From assembly GCA_051005695.1 (NCBI GenBank), contig JBPCJC010000071.1, forward strand, positions 4,568 through 68,567: DNA of 64,000 nucleotides, read 5' to 3'. This stretch comes from JACCTI01 sp051005695 (GTDB lineage: Bacteria > Verrucomicrobiota > Verrucomicrobiia > Chthoniobacterales > UBA10450). The stretch's first letter is position 1, and each line of letters begins with the position of its first letter. A program made the translations under genes and the position numbers. Shown here piece after piece: positions 1 to 10,232 of the stretch. A model generated the notes under the pieces. That model saw only the letters and a list, made by a program, of their open reading frames with translations, did no database searches and was not told the DNA's origin.

Positions 1-111
1 CGTGATTATGAGTTACCGTGGCTTTCGTTCTTTGCCGACGTCGGCGTGAAGTTGTCGTTTTCTCGACGTAAACGAAGCGGTGGCACAGACTTTGCGAGTA
101 ATCAGCCTGTA

Positions 112-1947
112 ATGGACGACCATTCTCCCAAAGTCGACGCGTTGCCCCTGCCCGCGCACATCGCCGCGCAGGCGAAATTTCATCCTGATCGCCCCGCGCT
201 CGTCACCGCCGGGCAGTGTCTGACTTATGGCGAACTCGACCGCCGCGCGGCCCAATTGGCGCATCATCTGCGGGCGTTCGGTGCCGGTCCGGAGATGCTG
301 ATCGCGATTTGCCTCGAGCGTTCGCCGGAATTTGTCATCGCGGCGCTCGCGATCCTGAAGTGCGGCGCGGCTTACCTCCCCATGGACCCGGCACATCCGG
401 CGGAGCGCTTGCGTTTCGTGGCCAAAGACGCGGGCATTCGGTGTTTGCTCACGCGGACGAAATTCGCCGCGCTCTTCGGGGGTTTGCATTGTCCCGTCGT
501 CGATCTCGAGGCCGAGAAAACGGCGATCGCACAGCAACCTTCCGTCTCGCCGGAAATCGAAAGCACCGCCGACCAGCTCGCCTACGTCATTTACACTTCC
601 GGTTCCACCGGCCAACCGAAAGGCGTCGAGATCACGCACGCGAACCTGGGCAACTTGATTGCCTGGCATCTGCGCGCTTTCGCGATTGATTCCGCGACAC
701 GCACAACCTTCCAGGCCGGCGTCGGGTTCGACGCGGCGGTCTGGGAAATCTGGCCGGCGCTGGCCGTGGGCGCCGCGGTTTATCTGCCGGATGACGCGAC
801 CCGTTTGCATCCGGAATCGTTGCGCGATTGGCTGGTCGCGAACGAGATCACGATCAGTTTTGTTTCCACCGCAATCGCCGAACGCTTGCTCGCGTTGCCT
901 TGGCCGACGCCGACGGCTTTGCGTTTTCTGCTCACCGGCGCGGACACCCTGCACCGTTATTCGCCGGCGCATCTCCCCTTTCATCTGGTCAATAATTACG
1001 GCCCCACCGAATGCACCGTGGTCGCGACCTCCGGGATCGTCCCGCCGCATCCAAAAAATCACGAAACACTGCCAACGATTGGCCGCCCGATCGATGGCGT
1101 CATCGTTCACGTGGTCGATGAGCAACTGCTCGAAGTCGCGACCGGCGTGGCTGGAGAAATTTTTCTCGGCGGCGCCGGCGTCGCCCGCGGTTATCGGAAT
1201 CGCCCCGACCTGACCGACGAGCGTTTCCTGACCGATCCGTTCCGCGGCGGCCCCGGCCGTCTGTATCGCACCGGCGATCTTGGCCGCCGCTTACCAAGCG
1301 GCGAGATCGAATTTTTCGGACGGCTCGACGATCAGGTAAAGATTCGCGGTTACCGGATCGAGCTGAACGAAATCAACGCCGTCCTGAACACGCATCCTTC
1401 CGTGCGCGCGAGCACGGTCCTGACGCGCGAAGATGCGCCCGGCGAGAAACGTCTCGTCGCTTACCTCGTGGCCGCGCCCGGAGTTTTGCCTAACGAGCAG
1501 TTCCTCCGCGACCTCCTGCGCCAGCGTCTCCCCGATTACATGGAGCCAGCGGCCTTCGTCTGGCTCGAGGCGCTGCCGCTCACGACCAACGGAAAGATCG
1601 ATCGCGCCGCGCTCCCGCTGCCCGAGCTGGCGAGGGAATCGGCCGCGGAGAAATTCGTCGCGCCGCGCACGCCCGTGGAAGAAGCGCTCGCCGGAATTAT
1701 CACCGAAGTCCTGAAACTTCCGCGGATCAGTGTAGACGACGATTTTTTCCAACTCGGCGCGCACTCCTTGTTAGGCGCGCAGATCATCGCGCGCGTGCGC
1801 AACCTCTTCGGCGCCGATCTTAAATTGCTCGATGTCTTCGATGCCCCGACCGTCGCCGAGTTGTCGCTTCGGATCGAAGCTGCGCTTACCCGCCAACTCA
1901 ACGCCATGAGCGAAGCTGAAGTGGAAGCGGCGCTCGCCGCCGTCTGA
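112..1947 (+). CDS. NRPS stand-alone adenylation-thiolation didomain, Leu code
   Basis: Activates an amino acid as its adenylate and loads it on its own carrier domain. Counting from the ATG at 112: core A3 TSGSTG near residue 161, A5 NNYGPTE near 294, A7 YRTGD near 384, A8 near 404-418, A10 NGKID near 493, and carrier Ser552 in LGAHSLLG. The ten-residue specificity code read by alignment to GrsA is DAWFLGNVVK, a classic leucine code. There is no condensation domain, so it is a starter or in-trans loading module. The frame is open to the left window edge; GTG at 46 or a start outside the window is possible. The stop overlaps the next gene (TGATG), so it is coupled to the P450, a layout known for beta-hydroxylation of carrier-bound amino acids. 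Confidence 0.93.
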   Translation: MDDHSPKVDALPLPAHIAAQAKFHPDRPALVTAGQCLTYGELDRRAAQLAHHLRAFGAGPEMLIAICLERSPEFVIAALAILKCGAAYLPMDPAHPAERLRFVAKDAGIRCLLTRTKFAALFGGLHCPVVDLEAEKTAIAQQPSVSPEIESTADQLAYVIYTSGSTGQPKGVEITHANLGNLIAWHLRAFAIDSATRTTFQAGVGFDAAVWEIWPALAVGAAVYLPDDATRLHPESLRDWLVANEITISFVSTAIAERLLALPWPTPTALRFLLTGADTLHRYSPAHLPFHLVNNYGPTECTVVATSGIVPPHPKNHETLPTIGRPIDGVIVHVVDEQLLEVATGVAGEIFLGGAGVARGYRNRPDLTDERFLTDPFRGGPGRLYRTGDLGRRLPSGEIEFFGRLDDQVKIRGYRIELNEINAVLNTHPSVRASTVLTREDAPGEKRLVAYLVAAPGVLPNEQFLRDLLRQRLPDYMEPAAFVWLEALPLTTNGKIDRAALPLPELARESAAEKFVAPRTPVEEALAGIITEVLKLPRISVDDDFFQLGAHSLLGAQIIARVRNLFGADLKLLDVFDAPTVAELSLRIEAALTRQLNAMSEAEVEAALAAV

Positions 1948-3176
1948 TGGCCGGGTCGGACGCCAGTCTTAGTCTCGTTAGGCTGCTGGAGCCGGAGGTC
2001 CTGGCGAACCCGTATCCGCTCTACCGAAAACTGCGCACCGAGGACCCGGTGCATTGGGATCGCTTCATGCACACCTGGGTGGTGACGCGCTACCCCGACG
2101 TCGTGCAAGTGCTGCATACCTTTTCCGCCGATCGCACGCCCTCGCCGGCGCAGCTGACGGCGATGGGGCTTTCGGGTTTGAACCCGATCGCGCAGGTGAT
2201 GGTGAAGCAGATGCTCTTCATGGATGCGCCGGCGCATACGCGGCTGCGCGGGTTAGCTTCAGTCGCTTTTACGCCCGCGCGCGTGCGCAAGTTGCGCACG
2301 CACATCCAGGAGATCGCCGAGCAATTGCTCGATCGCGTGCAAGCCCGCGGCGAGATGGATGTGATCGCCGATTTCGCCGCGCCCATGCCCGCGATCGTGA
2401 CTGCGGAAATGCTCGGGGTTCCGACGGAGGATCACGCGGATTTGAAAAAATGGTCAGCCGATTTCGCGGAGATGCTCGGTAATTTTCAACACAATCCCGA
2501 TCGTCTTCCGCGCGTCCTCGAGAGCACCAATCGCCTAACGAGTTATTTCCGGGACGCGATCGCCGGGATGCGGACCAATCCGCGGGAAGGTCTGGTCCAC
2601 TCCTTCATGACCGCGGAGGTCGACGGCGATCGCTTGACCGAGGAAGAGATCATCGCCAACTGCGTGGTCACGATGGTCGGCGGCCAGGAGACGACCACCA
2701 ACTTGATCGGCAACGGGCTGCTCACTTTAATGCGCCACCCGGAGCAGCTCGTCCGTTTGCGCGATCAGCCGGAACTCCTGCAAAGCGGCGTTGAAGAACT
2801 TTTGCGTTACGAAAGTCCAAGCCAGCACACCGGCCGGATCGCGCGCGCCGACGTTGAGATCGGCGGCAAACAAATCCGCCAGGGCCAGGCGGTGATGGCG
2901 ATCATGGCCGCGGCCAATCGCGACCCCGAGCGCTTCGATGAACCCGATGAGCTCAAGCTCGATCGCGCGGACAACAAACACCTTGCTTTCGGCTGGTCGA
3001 GTCACTTCTGTTTTGGCGCGCCGCTCGCGCGGATGGAGGCGCAGATCGCGTTTGAAACCATCCTCCGGCGTCTGCCGAATTTGCGTCTCGCGCCCGGGAC
3101 CTTGACGTGGCGCGACAACTCCGGCCTCCGCGGCTTGACCGCGCTCCCGGTTCACTTCGAGGCCAATGGAAGCTGA
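1947..3176 (+). CDS. Cytochrome P450, probably hydroxylates a carrier-bound amino acid
   Basis: 409 residues, a soluble bacterial P450 size with no membrane anchor. The I-helix oxygen-binding segment reads GGQETT, the K-helix ExxR is in EELLRYESP, and the heme-thiolate loop FGWSSHFCFG places the axial Cys at 355. Two Ser replace the usual Gly-x-Gly spacing in that loop. It starts one base inside the stop of the Leu-specific A-T gene and its end overlaps the next NRPS gene by 11 bases, so all three are one transcript. A-T didomain plus P450 pairs (as in NovH/NovI or NikP1/NikQ) make beta-hydroxy amino acids on the carrier, so beta-hydroxyleucine is the likely product. The substrate is inferred. 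Confidence 0.93.
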   Translation: MAGSDASLSLVRLLEPEVLANPYPLYRKLRTEDPVHWDRFMHTWVVTRYPDVVQVLHTFSADRTPSPAQLTAMGLSGLNPIAQVMVKQMLFMDAPAHTRLRGLASVAFTPARVRKLRTHIQEIAEQLLDRVQARGEMDVIADFAAPMPAIVTAEMLGVPTEDHADLKKWSADFAEMLGNFQHNPDRLPRVLESTNRLTSYFRDAIAGMRTNPREGLVHSFMTAEVDGDRLTEEEIIANCVVTMVGGQETTTNLIGNGLLTLMRHPEQLVRLRDQPELLQSGVEELLRYESPSQHTGRIARADVEIGGKQIRQGQAVMAIMAAANRDPERFDEPDELKLDRADNKHLAFGWSSHFCFGAPLARMEAQIAFETILRRLPNLRLAPGTLTWRDNSGLRGLTALPVHFEANGS

Positions 3177-6100
3177 AAAACTTTCGGCCGCGCGACGCGC
3201 GCTTCTCCAGCGGTATCTTGGCGGCGGCGCCTCGCCTAACGAGACCAAATCCGGGACCATTCCGCGCCGCACAGAAGACGGCCCGGCACCGCTTTCCTAT
3301 AGCCAGCAGCAAATCTGGCTGCATTCCCAGCTCGCCGGCGACGCCCTGATTTATAACGAACCGGTGACGATTCATCGCCATGGCGAACTCGACCTGCGCG
3401 CCCTCCAACGCAGCTTCACCGCGATCGTGCGCCGGCACCAAGCCTGGCGCACCACGTTCGAATGGTCCGGCGACCGCGGAGTGCAAATCGTCCAGCCCGC
3501 GCCGGAGGAAATCACCATCCCGCGGGTCGATCTGCGCGCGTCCGCCAGCCCCGCCGCCGAAGCGCTGCGGCTCGCGACCGCGGATGCCCGCCGGCCTTTT
3601 GATCTCGCCCGCGGCCCGTTGTTTCGGCTGCTCCTGGCCTCGTTAGGCGAAAATGAGCATCGGCTCTTTATCACCCTGCATCACCTCATCTTCGACGGCG
3701 TTTCGCTTTATCGCGTTTTCCTTCCGGAGTTGCTCGCAGGTTACGCCTCCTTTGCTGAAAATATAACGCCGACGCTCCCCGAGTTGCCGATTCAGTACCC
3801 GGATTACGCCAGCTGGCAGCGCGAGACCTTCCGCGAAATTCCCGGCGACCAGCTCGCATATTGGCAGCGCGTTTGCCGCGATCTGCCGGTCCTGGATCTG
3901 AAAGCCGACCGACCGCGGCCCGCCGTCCAAAACTACGGCGGCGCGATGGAACTTTTTGAAATTTCCGCGCGCACCGGCGCGGCCTTGAAGTCGTTAGGCC
4001 AGGACCAGAACGCGACGCCCTTCATGGTCATGCTCGCGGCTTTCTTCGCTTTACTGCGCGCCCGCTCGGGTCAGGAAGACATCGTCGTCGGCGGGATCAG
4101 CAGCGGCCGGCAACACACCGAAACGATGGGTTTGCTCGGCTGTTTCCTCAACACCCTGCCGATTCGTTGCCCGGTTTCGCCGGAGAATTCCTTTCTCGAT
4201 CTGCTCGCCCGCGTCCGCCGCGAAACCCTCGGCGCACTTTCGCACGATGAAGTGCCGTTTGAGTTGTTAGTCCAAAATTTCGCGCGCACCCGCGATCCCA
4301 GCCGGGCGCCACTGGTGCAGGTTTTGATCGTGGTCGAACCGCCGCTCGATCCGCTGCCAGCGGGCTGGGATTTTACCCACATGGACGTTGATACCGGGAC
4401 GGCGAAGTTCGATCTCCAGTTAGGGCTCGACGAACGCGCCGACGGCTGGAGCGGGCGGTTCATTTATAATTCCGAACTTTTCGCGCGCGCGACGATGGAG
4501 GATTTGCGGGTGCGCTGGCTGGCATTGCTCGATCGCATCGCCGCCGATCCGCACCAATCAATTTCTGAATTAACTGCTGCCGAAACCGCAACGATGCCGC
4601 CGGCAGAATGGAGCGGCCGGCGAAGCGATTATCCGCGCGACGCCACCATTCAAGAACTCTTCGAGGAACAGGTTCGCCGCGATCCGTCGGCGACTGCGCT
4701 GATTTTTGGCGAGACGCAGTTGAGCTACGAAGCACTCAATCTCCGCGCCAACCAACTCGCGCATCGCCTGCGCGAACTCGGAGTCGCGCGCGACGTCCCG
4801 GTCGGCATCCGCATCGAGCGCTCGCCCGAGCTGATCATCGCGCTGCTCGCGATCCTCAAAGCCGGCGGTGCCTATCTTCCTCTGGACCCGACTTACCCGG
4901 CCGAACGGCTCGAGTTCATGATCAAGGACACAGGCGCGTCGGTGATTCTGACCGCGGCGCGGGTAGCCGAGTTAACGCACGACAACCGGGACAATCCCGA
5001 AGTCGAAGCGCGCGCCACCGACCTCGCTTGCCTGATTTATACTTCCGGTTCCACCGGCCAACCGAAAGGAGTTGCCGTTCCGCATCGAGGTGTCGTTAGG
5101 CTGGTGCGCGGAACGAACTACGCGAATTTTTCGCCTAACGAGACTTTCCTGCAACTGGCGCCGATTTCCTTCGATGCCTCGACCTTTGAAATCTGGGGCG
5201 CGTTGTTAAACGGCGGTAAACTCGCGCTCATCGCGGAAGCGCGACCCTCACTCGCCGAAATCGGCCACGCGATTCGCGCACATGGCGTGACCACGCTGTG
5301 GCTGACGTCTGCCTTGTTCAACGCCATGGTCGACGAGCGCCTCGAGGATTTGCGGCCGCTGCGTCAACTGCTTGCCGGCGGCGACGTCCTCTCGCCGCAG
5401 CATGTGCACAAAGCCTTGCGCGAATTGCCGGGCACGCGCCTGATCAATGGCTACGGCCCGACTGAGAGCACGACCTTCGCCTGTTGTTATACCATTCCGC
5501 GGACTGCGCCGCCGGATCGCGCCATTCCCATCGGCCAGCCGATTGCCAACACCACCGCGCACATTCTCGATGCGCATCTGCGGCCGGTAGCGATCGGTGC
5601 TGTCGGCGAACTTCACCTCGGCGGCGACGGCCTCGCTCGCGGCTATTGGCAGCGTGAGGAATTAACCGCAGAGAAATTTATCGCCGATCCCTTCAGCGGC
5701 GAGCGCGGGGCGCGTCTTTACAAAACCGGAGACCTGGCGCGTTGGCGCAGCGATGGCGAAATCGAATTTCTTGGCCGCGCGGACGACCAGATCAAACTCC
5801 GCGGTTTCCGCATCGAACCGGGAGAAATCGAGAGCGCGCTCAAGCAACAAACTGGCGTGCGCGATGCCGCCGTCATCCTGCGGGAAAATTCGCCTAACGA
5901 GAAGTCCCTCGTCGCCTATGTCGTCGGCGAGCCGGGCGCGCTCGGGCAAGCCCGGCTCCTCGCCAGCCTGCGCGCCGCGCTCCCGGATTACATGATTCCC
6001 TCCGCGATCGTTTCCCTGCCGACGATGCCGCGAACCGCCAACGGCAAACTCGACCGAAACGCGTTGCCAGCCCCCGCTGCCGCGGGCGATTTCGTCCAAC

Positions 6101-6411
6101 CGCACAGCCCGTTGGAGGAAAAATTGGCCGCACTCGTGGCCAAGGTTCTCGGCCTCGAACGCGTCGGTGCGGATGATAATTTCTTCGAACTCGGCGGCCA
6201 CTCGCTCTCCGGTTTACGTCTCGTTAACCAAATCCGCGAACAGCTCGGCCTCGCGCTCCCCTTGGCCGCAATTTTTGAAGCACCGACGATTTCCGGACTC
6301 GCGCGACTCCTCGCAACCAAAACTCCGGGCGACGCAGTTTCCGCTAGGACCGCGACCCTCGCGTCGGTCGTTCCGGTGAATCGTGAAAGCCGCCGCGTGC
6401 GCCGCGCCTGA
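3166..6411 (+). CDS. NRPS module C-A-T, Val code
   Basis: 1081 residues. A condensation domain (about 45-470) has an intact HHLIFDG at about 172-178. An adenylation domain (about 485-985) has TSGSTG near 626 and YGPTE near 763. The carrier Ser is 1013 in LGGHSLSG. The specificity code read against GrsA is DAFWLGGTFK, one change from the classic valine code DAFWIGGTFK. It joins an upstream donor, either the Leu/OH-Leu carrier or an acyl group, to valine and passes the chain to the next protein. The start ATG lies inside the end of the P450 gene. There are several in-frame copies of the dispersed 10-mer, for example SPNE at 5133 and 5892. Confidence 0.95.
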   Translation: MEAEKLSAARRALLQRYLGGGASPNETKSGTIPRRTEDGPAPLSYSQQQIWLHSQLAGDALIYNEPVTIHRHGELDLRALQRSFTAIVRRHQAWRTTFEWSGDRGVQIVQPAPEEITIPRVDLRASASPAAEALRLATADARRPFDLARGPLFRLLLASLGENEHRLFITLHHLIFDGVSLYRVFLPELLAGYASFAENITPTLPELPIQYPDYASWQRETFREIPGDQLAYWQRVCRDLPVLDLKADRPRPAVQNYGGAMELFEISARTGAALKSLGQDQNATPFMVMLAAFFALLRARSGQEDIVVGGISSGRQHTETMGLLGCFLNTLPIRCPVSPENSFLDLLARVRRETLGALSHDEVPFELLVQNFARTRDPSRAPLVQVLIVVEPPLDPLPAGWDFTHMDVDTGTAKFDLQLGLDERADGWSGRFIYNSELFARATMEDLRVRWLALLDRIAADPHQSISELTAAETATMPPAEWSGRRSDYPRDATIQELFEEQVRRDPSATALIFGETQLSYEALNLRANQLAHRLRELGVARDVPVGIRIERSPELIIALLAILKAGGAYLPLDPTYPAERLEFMIKDTGASVILTAARVAELTHDNRDNPEVEARATDLACLIYTSGSTGQPKGVAVPHRGVVRLVRGTNYANFSPNETFLQLAPISFDASTFEIWGALLNGGKLALIAEARPSLAEIGHAIRAHGVTTLWLTSALFNAMVDERLEDLRPLRQLLAGGDVLSPQHVHKALRELPGTRLINGYGPTESTTFACCYTIPRTAPPDRAIPIGQPIANTTAHILDAHLRPVAIGAVGELHLGGDGLARGYWQREELTAEKFIADPFSGERGARLYKTGDLARWRSDGEIEFLGRADDQIKLRGFRIEPGEIESALKQQTGVRDAAVILRENSPNEKSLVAYVVGEPGALGQARLLASLRAALPDYMIPSAIVSLPTMPRTANGKLDRNALPAPAAAGDFVQPHSPLEEKLAALVAKVLGLERVGADDNFFELGGHSLSGLRLVNQIREQLGLALPLAAIFEAPTISGLARLLATKTPGDAVSARTATLASVVPVNRESRRVRRA

Positions 6412-6418
6412 CGTGAGC

Positions 6419-9400
6419 ATGAGCCGTTTGCTTGTTGCATCGCCCGCGCCGCTCGACGTAGACCGTGAGGCTGCCGTGAACCGCTTCGGTCCTGCCAGCG
6501 CTGTGATGCTACCCTCGCCTAACGAGAGCTGCGTGGCGCCCATCCTGGAGTCAAACCTCGAAGACGAAGCGAGTGTTTTTGTTTTTCCGGCGACAACCGC
6601 GCAGCGCCGTTTCTGGCTCCTCGAGCAAATGCATTCCGCGCAAAATCCTGCGCTCAGCATGGTCATCGGTCTGCGCTGGCGCGGGCCGATGGAGCCGCTG
6701 CTTCTGCGCCGCGCACTCAATGCCGTGGTCGCGCGGCACGAAGCGCTTCGGACCACCTTCGAAACCGAGCGTGGTCAGCTTCGCCAGGTGATCGCGCCAG
6801 TCTTGCAGCTCGATCTCACCCTCGCGGAAGCGAAAGGTTCTGAAACTCTCGACCACCCTGGAGTGGCGGCGCCATGGCTGCGCGCGGAAGCCGCACAGCC
6901 GTTTGACCTCGCGCAGGGACCGCTGCTGCGCGCGCGTCTGGTTCGTTTCGGCGCGGACGATTATCTCCTTTTGCTCGCCATTCATCACATCGTTTCCGAC
7001 GGCTGGAGCAATGGAATCCTGGTGCGCGATTTGTGCGAAGCCTACAGCGCGCTTTTGCAAAACCGCGCGCCCGCCTGGCCGGAATTGCCGCTGCAATTTG
7101 CCGACTACGCGGACTGGCAACAGACGCGCCTAACGAATGATGATTTTGCCGGGCAACGCGAATATTGGCGGGCAAACCTAGCCGGCGATTTCCCGGCGCT
7201 CGATCTGCCCTACGCTCGCACTGCGCACGCCGATTCCAGCGGCGGCGAAACCGCTTCGTGCCTCCTCCCGCCCGAGCTGGTGCGCGCGGCCAAGTCTTTC
7301 GCCGCCGCGGAAAACGCCACCCCGTTCATGATTTTTTTCGCGGCCTTCCAGGCGCTCCTGCATCGCTACACCGGCCAGACAAATTTTCTCGTCACCTCAC
7401 CGAGTGCGAACCGCGAGCGCCCCGAATTCGAATCACTCGTCGGGCTTTTTGTTAACCCACTTCTCGTCCGGGCAGATCTGCGTGGTGGCCCAAATCTGCG
7501 CGAACTGCTCGCCCGCGTTCGCACCATTTCGCTCGAAGCTTTTTCCAACCAGGACATTCCGTTCGGTTTGCTGCTCGATGAATTTCAGGCCGCGCGATTG
7601 CAGGTGAATTTTCACTACGACGCTGGCTGGCAGCAGCGGATTAATTTGCCATCTGGCGTTTCGCTCGAACTGCTGCCGGCGGCGAGCGTGGGCACGGTCT
7701 ACGAGTTGAGCGCGTCCGTGCTCGAGGAGCCGCGCGGTTCACGTCTGGAGCTGGAATACAATCCGGGGCTCTTCGATTCGGCGACGATCGCGCGCCTGCT
7801 CGGCCACTACCAAACCTTGCTGGAAAATATGCTCGCCCGGTCGACGCAGCCGATCTCGACCTTGAGCATCTTAAGCGCCGACGAAGAGGAGCATTTCGGG
7901 TTGGAAATCGCGACAGCACCACCAGTCGAAACGCTCGATCTGCGCGCGCTCTTGGTCGAACGCGTCATGACCCAACCGGACGCAATCGTCGCTCGTCACG
8001 GCCGGCGGGAGTTGAGCTGCGCGGAAATTTTGGCGCGGATCGATGATCGCGATGGCGCCTCCGAACTCGACCAGGCGGCTGCGTGGATCGCGCACTGGCG
8101 AGCGCGGGTGGAGACAGCGCCATCGCCGGTGCGCACGAGTTCACTGGAGCAGGATGCGCAACTCACCGCGGCCAGTTTGGTGCTACGGGAGTTCGCGGGT
8201 CTGATCGAACACGAGCGCATCGCTTCCTTTTCGCCGCCGGGTTCGATGGCTGCGGAAGAGATTGGCGCGGCGCTCCTCGCGAACGCCATCCTGGTTTATC
8301 CTACGTCGGATTTGCTCGCGGATTCCGAAGCCGCTTTCGCTGCGTGGTTGAATGCGGAAAATATTTCGGTCGCCTTTTTGCCGGCGGCGACCTGGAACCG
8401 GCTCGCAAGTGCGATCGTCGCGCGCAAAGTTCGTGCGCCGGCAAAACTGCGTTTGGTCATCGCGACTGCTGGCAATCCGCGCGAAGGAACTTTTGGACAC
8501 GTCGTCCCCGCACCTGATAACGCCAGCGGTTTGCGCGTTGCTGCGCGAAACGCGCGCGAGCTTGTGGGTGGGACGATTGCGCTCGACGGAAAGGTTTTGC
8601 CCGCGACGGTTCGCCGTTTGCGTGTGCTTGATTTGCGGGCGGAGCAGGCCTTGCCAATCGGGCTCGGCGGTGAGCTCGCCATCGCGCAAACCGACGGCAA
8701 CTGGAAACGCACCGGCGAGCTGGCGCGCTGGTTGCCTAACGAGTCTCTGGAAGATCTGGGCGCAATCACGGAACAAGAATACGTTCGCGGTCTGCGGGTG
8801 GATTTGCGGCTGACCGAAGCCGCGTTGATCAACCTGCCGGAATTGCGGCACGCGCTGGTCCGCAGATTAGAGAGCGAACTCGACGCGCCGCTGGTCACGT
8901 ACGTGTTGCCGGAAGTCGCCGGCTCGTGGCCGAACGGGAATGCGATGCGGCAGCATTTGCGCAAGCAAGGCCTGCCCGATTTGGCAATTCCGAGTGTGTT
9001 TATTCCGCTCAGGGAAATTCCGCTACGCACGAGCGATGGCCGGCTTGATCTCTCCGCGCTGCCCGCTTTGTCCGACGGAAAACTCGCGGCGGCGCCGGAA
9101 CCGGTGCGGCCTTATCTCGGTTTGCAACTGCAGCTGATCGCGATCTGGGAAGACGTCCTCGGCGTGCGCGGGATTGGAATTCGCGATGATTTTTTCGAAC
9201 TCGGCGGCAACTCGCTGCTCGCGATCCGGATGTTGCAACGGGCGGAAGCGGCCTGCGGGAAAGTCATTTTGCCGTCGGCGCTTTTCCGTCATCCGACGAT
9301 CGAACACCTCGCGGGCGAGATTGCGCGCGAAGTGATCGATGAATCGCCCAGCCTTTTACGGGTGAACGACGCGGGCACGCGCACGCCGTTTTTTTATCTG

Positions 9401-10228
9401 CACGGCGATCTTTCCGGCGGCGGTTTTTACAGCTTGAAACTCTCGCGCGCGCTCGGGCCGGAGCAGCCGTTTTACGTCATGCCGCCGCAGGATATTCGTC
9501 TGCTCCCGGCGGCGCCGACGATCGAGGAAATGGCCGCGGCGCATCTCACCGCGTTGCGCGCGGTACGGCCGCGCGGGCCGTATGTGATCGGCGGTTTCTG
9601 CATCGGCGGGCTGGTCGCCTTCGAACTCGCGCAACAGTTGCGCGCGCGCGGCGAAGTGGTGGAGATGTTGCTGATTATCGACGCCGCGCCGGAGAGCAAA
9701 GTCCTGCGCAGCCTTCGAAATTTCGCGGCCAACGCCGGCAAGCTTTTGCGTTGGAATGACGACGAGACGGTACGGAAATTTGGCCGGTTGGCGATTTGGC
9801 GGGCGCGCTTGGCCGAAGGGATCGCGCAAAATGTGCGCGCGCAAACGCGCGCGGCGCCCCGCCGAATTTGTCATCGGTTGACCGGCATCTTTGCGGCCGC
9901 GCGGAATCGTTTGGGCGCGCACGATCAGACGACCAGGCCGCCAACAAGTGCCGCGATTGAAATCGAGCGCGATTTGCCGTCGGCTTTTCAATGGGCCTCC
10001 GCGGGTTATCGGCCGCAGCCGTACGCCGGCCCGCTGGCGTTGCTGCTTTCCGAGGATGTGATCGGCGCCGCGCGCAATCCTTCGCGCGAATGGCAGCGGC
10101 TGGCGCCGGCGTTAACGGTGCATCCGCTGCCGGGCAGCCATCTCGAATGCATCACCGCCCACGTCGAAACCCTGGCCAAGGAAATCGAAGGTCGCCTGGA
10201 GAAAGCGACTTCCGGAACAACTCGTTAG
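6419..10228 (+). CDS. NRPS terminal module: C, degenerate A, T, thioesterase
   Basis: Residues are counted from the in-frame GTG at 6383 (1281 residues); ATG 6419, seven bases past the previous stop, is preferred. The C domain (about 60-480) has intact HHIVSDG at 201. An A-like region (about 500-905) has no TSGSTG or YGPTE. At the A4 block it reads FSPPGSMAAEE, so the Asp that holds the alpha-amino group is gone, and the A10 Lys is missing (SDGRLD). The carrier is normal (LGGNSLLA, Ser944). The thioesterase (about 995-1265) has GGFCIGG with Cys1073 as nucleophile, and His1253 in GSHLE. It probably accepts a residue loaded in trans, then releases or cyclises the chain. The stop TAG lies within a copy of the dispersed 10-mer. 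Confidence 0.93.
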   Translation: MSRLLVASPAPLDVDREAAVNRFGPASAVMLPSPNESCVAPILESNLEDEASVFVFPATTAQRRFWLLEQMHSAQNPALSMVIGLRWRGPMEPLLLRRALNAVVARHEALRTTFETERGQLRQVIAPVLQLDLTLAEAKGSETLDHPGVAAPWLRAEAAQPFDLAQGPLLRARLVRFGADDYLLLLAIHHIVSDGWSNGILVRDLCEAYSALLQNRAPAWPELPLQFADYADWQQTRLTNDDFAGQREYWRANLAGDFPALDLPYARTAHADSSGGETASCLLPPELVRAAKSFAAAENATPFMIFFAAFQALLHRYTGQTNFLVTSPSANRERPEFESLVGLFVNPLLVRADLRGGPNLRELLARVRTISLEAFSNQDIPFGLLLDEFQAARLQVNFHYDAGWQQRINLPSGVSLELLPAASVGTVYELSASVLEEPRGSRLELEYNPGLFDSATIARLLGHYQTLLENMLARSTQPISTLSILSADEEEHFGLEIATAPPVETLDLRALLVERVMTQPDAIVARHGRRELSCAEILARIDDRDGASELDQAAAWIAHWRARVETAPSPVRTSSLEQDAQLTAASLVLREFAGLIEHERIASFSPPGSMAAEEIGAALLANAILVYPTSDLLADSEAAFAAWLNAENISVAFLPAATWNRLASAIVARKVRAPAKLRLVIATAGNPREGTFGHVVPAPDNASGLRVAARNARELVGGTIALDGKVLPATVRRLRVLDLRAEQALPIGLGGELAIAQTDGNWKRTGELARWLPNESLEDLGAITEQEYVRGLRVDLRLTEAALINLPELRHALVRRLESELDAPLVTYVLPEVAGSWPNGNAMRQHLRKQGLPDLAIPSVFIPLREIPLRTSDGRLDLSALPALSDGKLAAAPEPVRPYLGLQLQLIAIWEDVLGVRGIGIRDDFFELGGNSLLAIRMLQRAEAACGKVILPSALFRHPTIEHLAGEIAREVIDESPSLLRVNDAGTRTPFFYLHGDLSGGGFYSLKLSRALGPEQPFYVMPPQDIRLLPAAPTIEEMAAAHLTALRAVRPRGPYVIGGFCIGGLVAFELAQQLRARGEVVEMLLIIDAAPESKVLRSLRNFAANAGKLLRWNDDETVRKFGRLAIWRARLAEGIAQNVRAQTRAAPRRICHRLTGIFAAARNRLGAHDQTTRPPTSAAIEIERDLPSAFQWASAGYRPQPYAGPLALLLSEDVIGAARNPSREWQRLAPALTVHPLPGSHLECITAHVETLAKEIEGRLEKATSGTTR

Positions 10229-10230
10229 GC
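10221..10230 (+). other. 10-mer copy supplying the NRPS stop codon and lying just before the PPTase start
   Basis: CTCGTTAGGC here contains the TAG stop of the terminal NRPS gene. Its AGGCGA end sits directly before the ATG of the phosphopantetheinyl transferase at 10233, where a Shine-Dalgarno sequence would be. An inverted copy follows at 10306-10315 inside the next gene. Confidence 0.85.
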
Positions 10231-10232
10231 GA

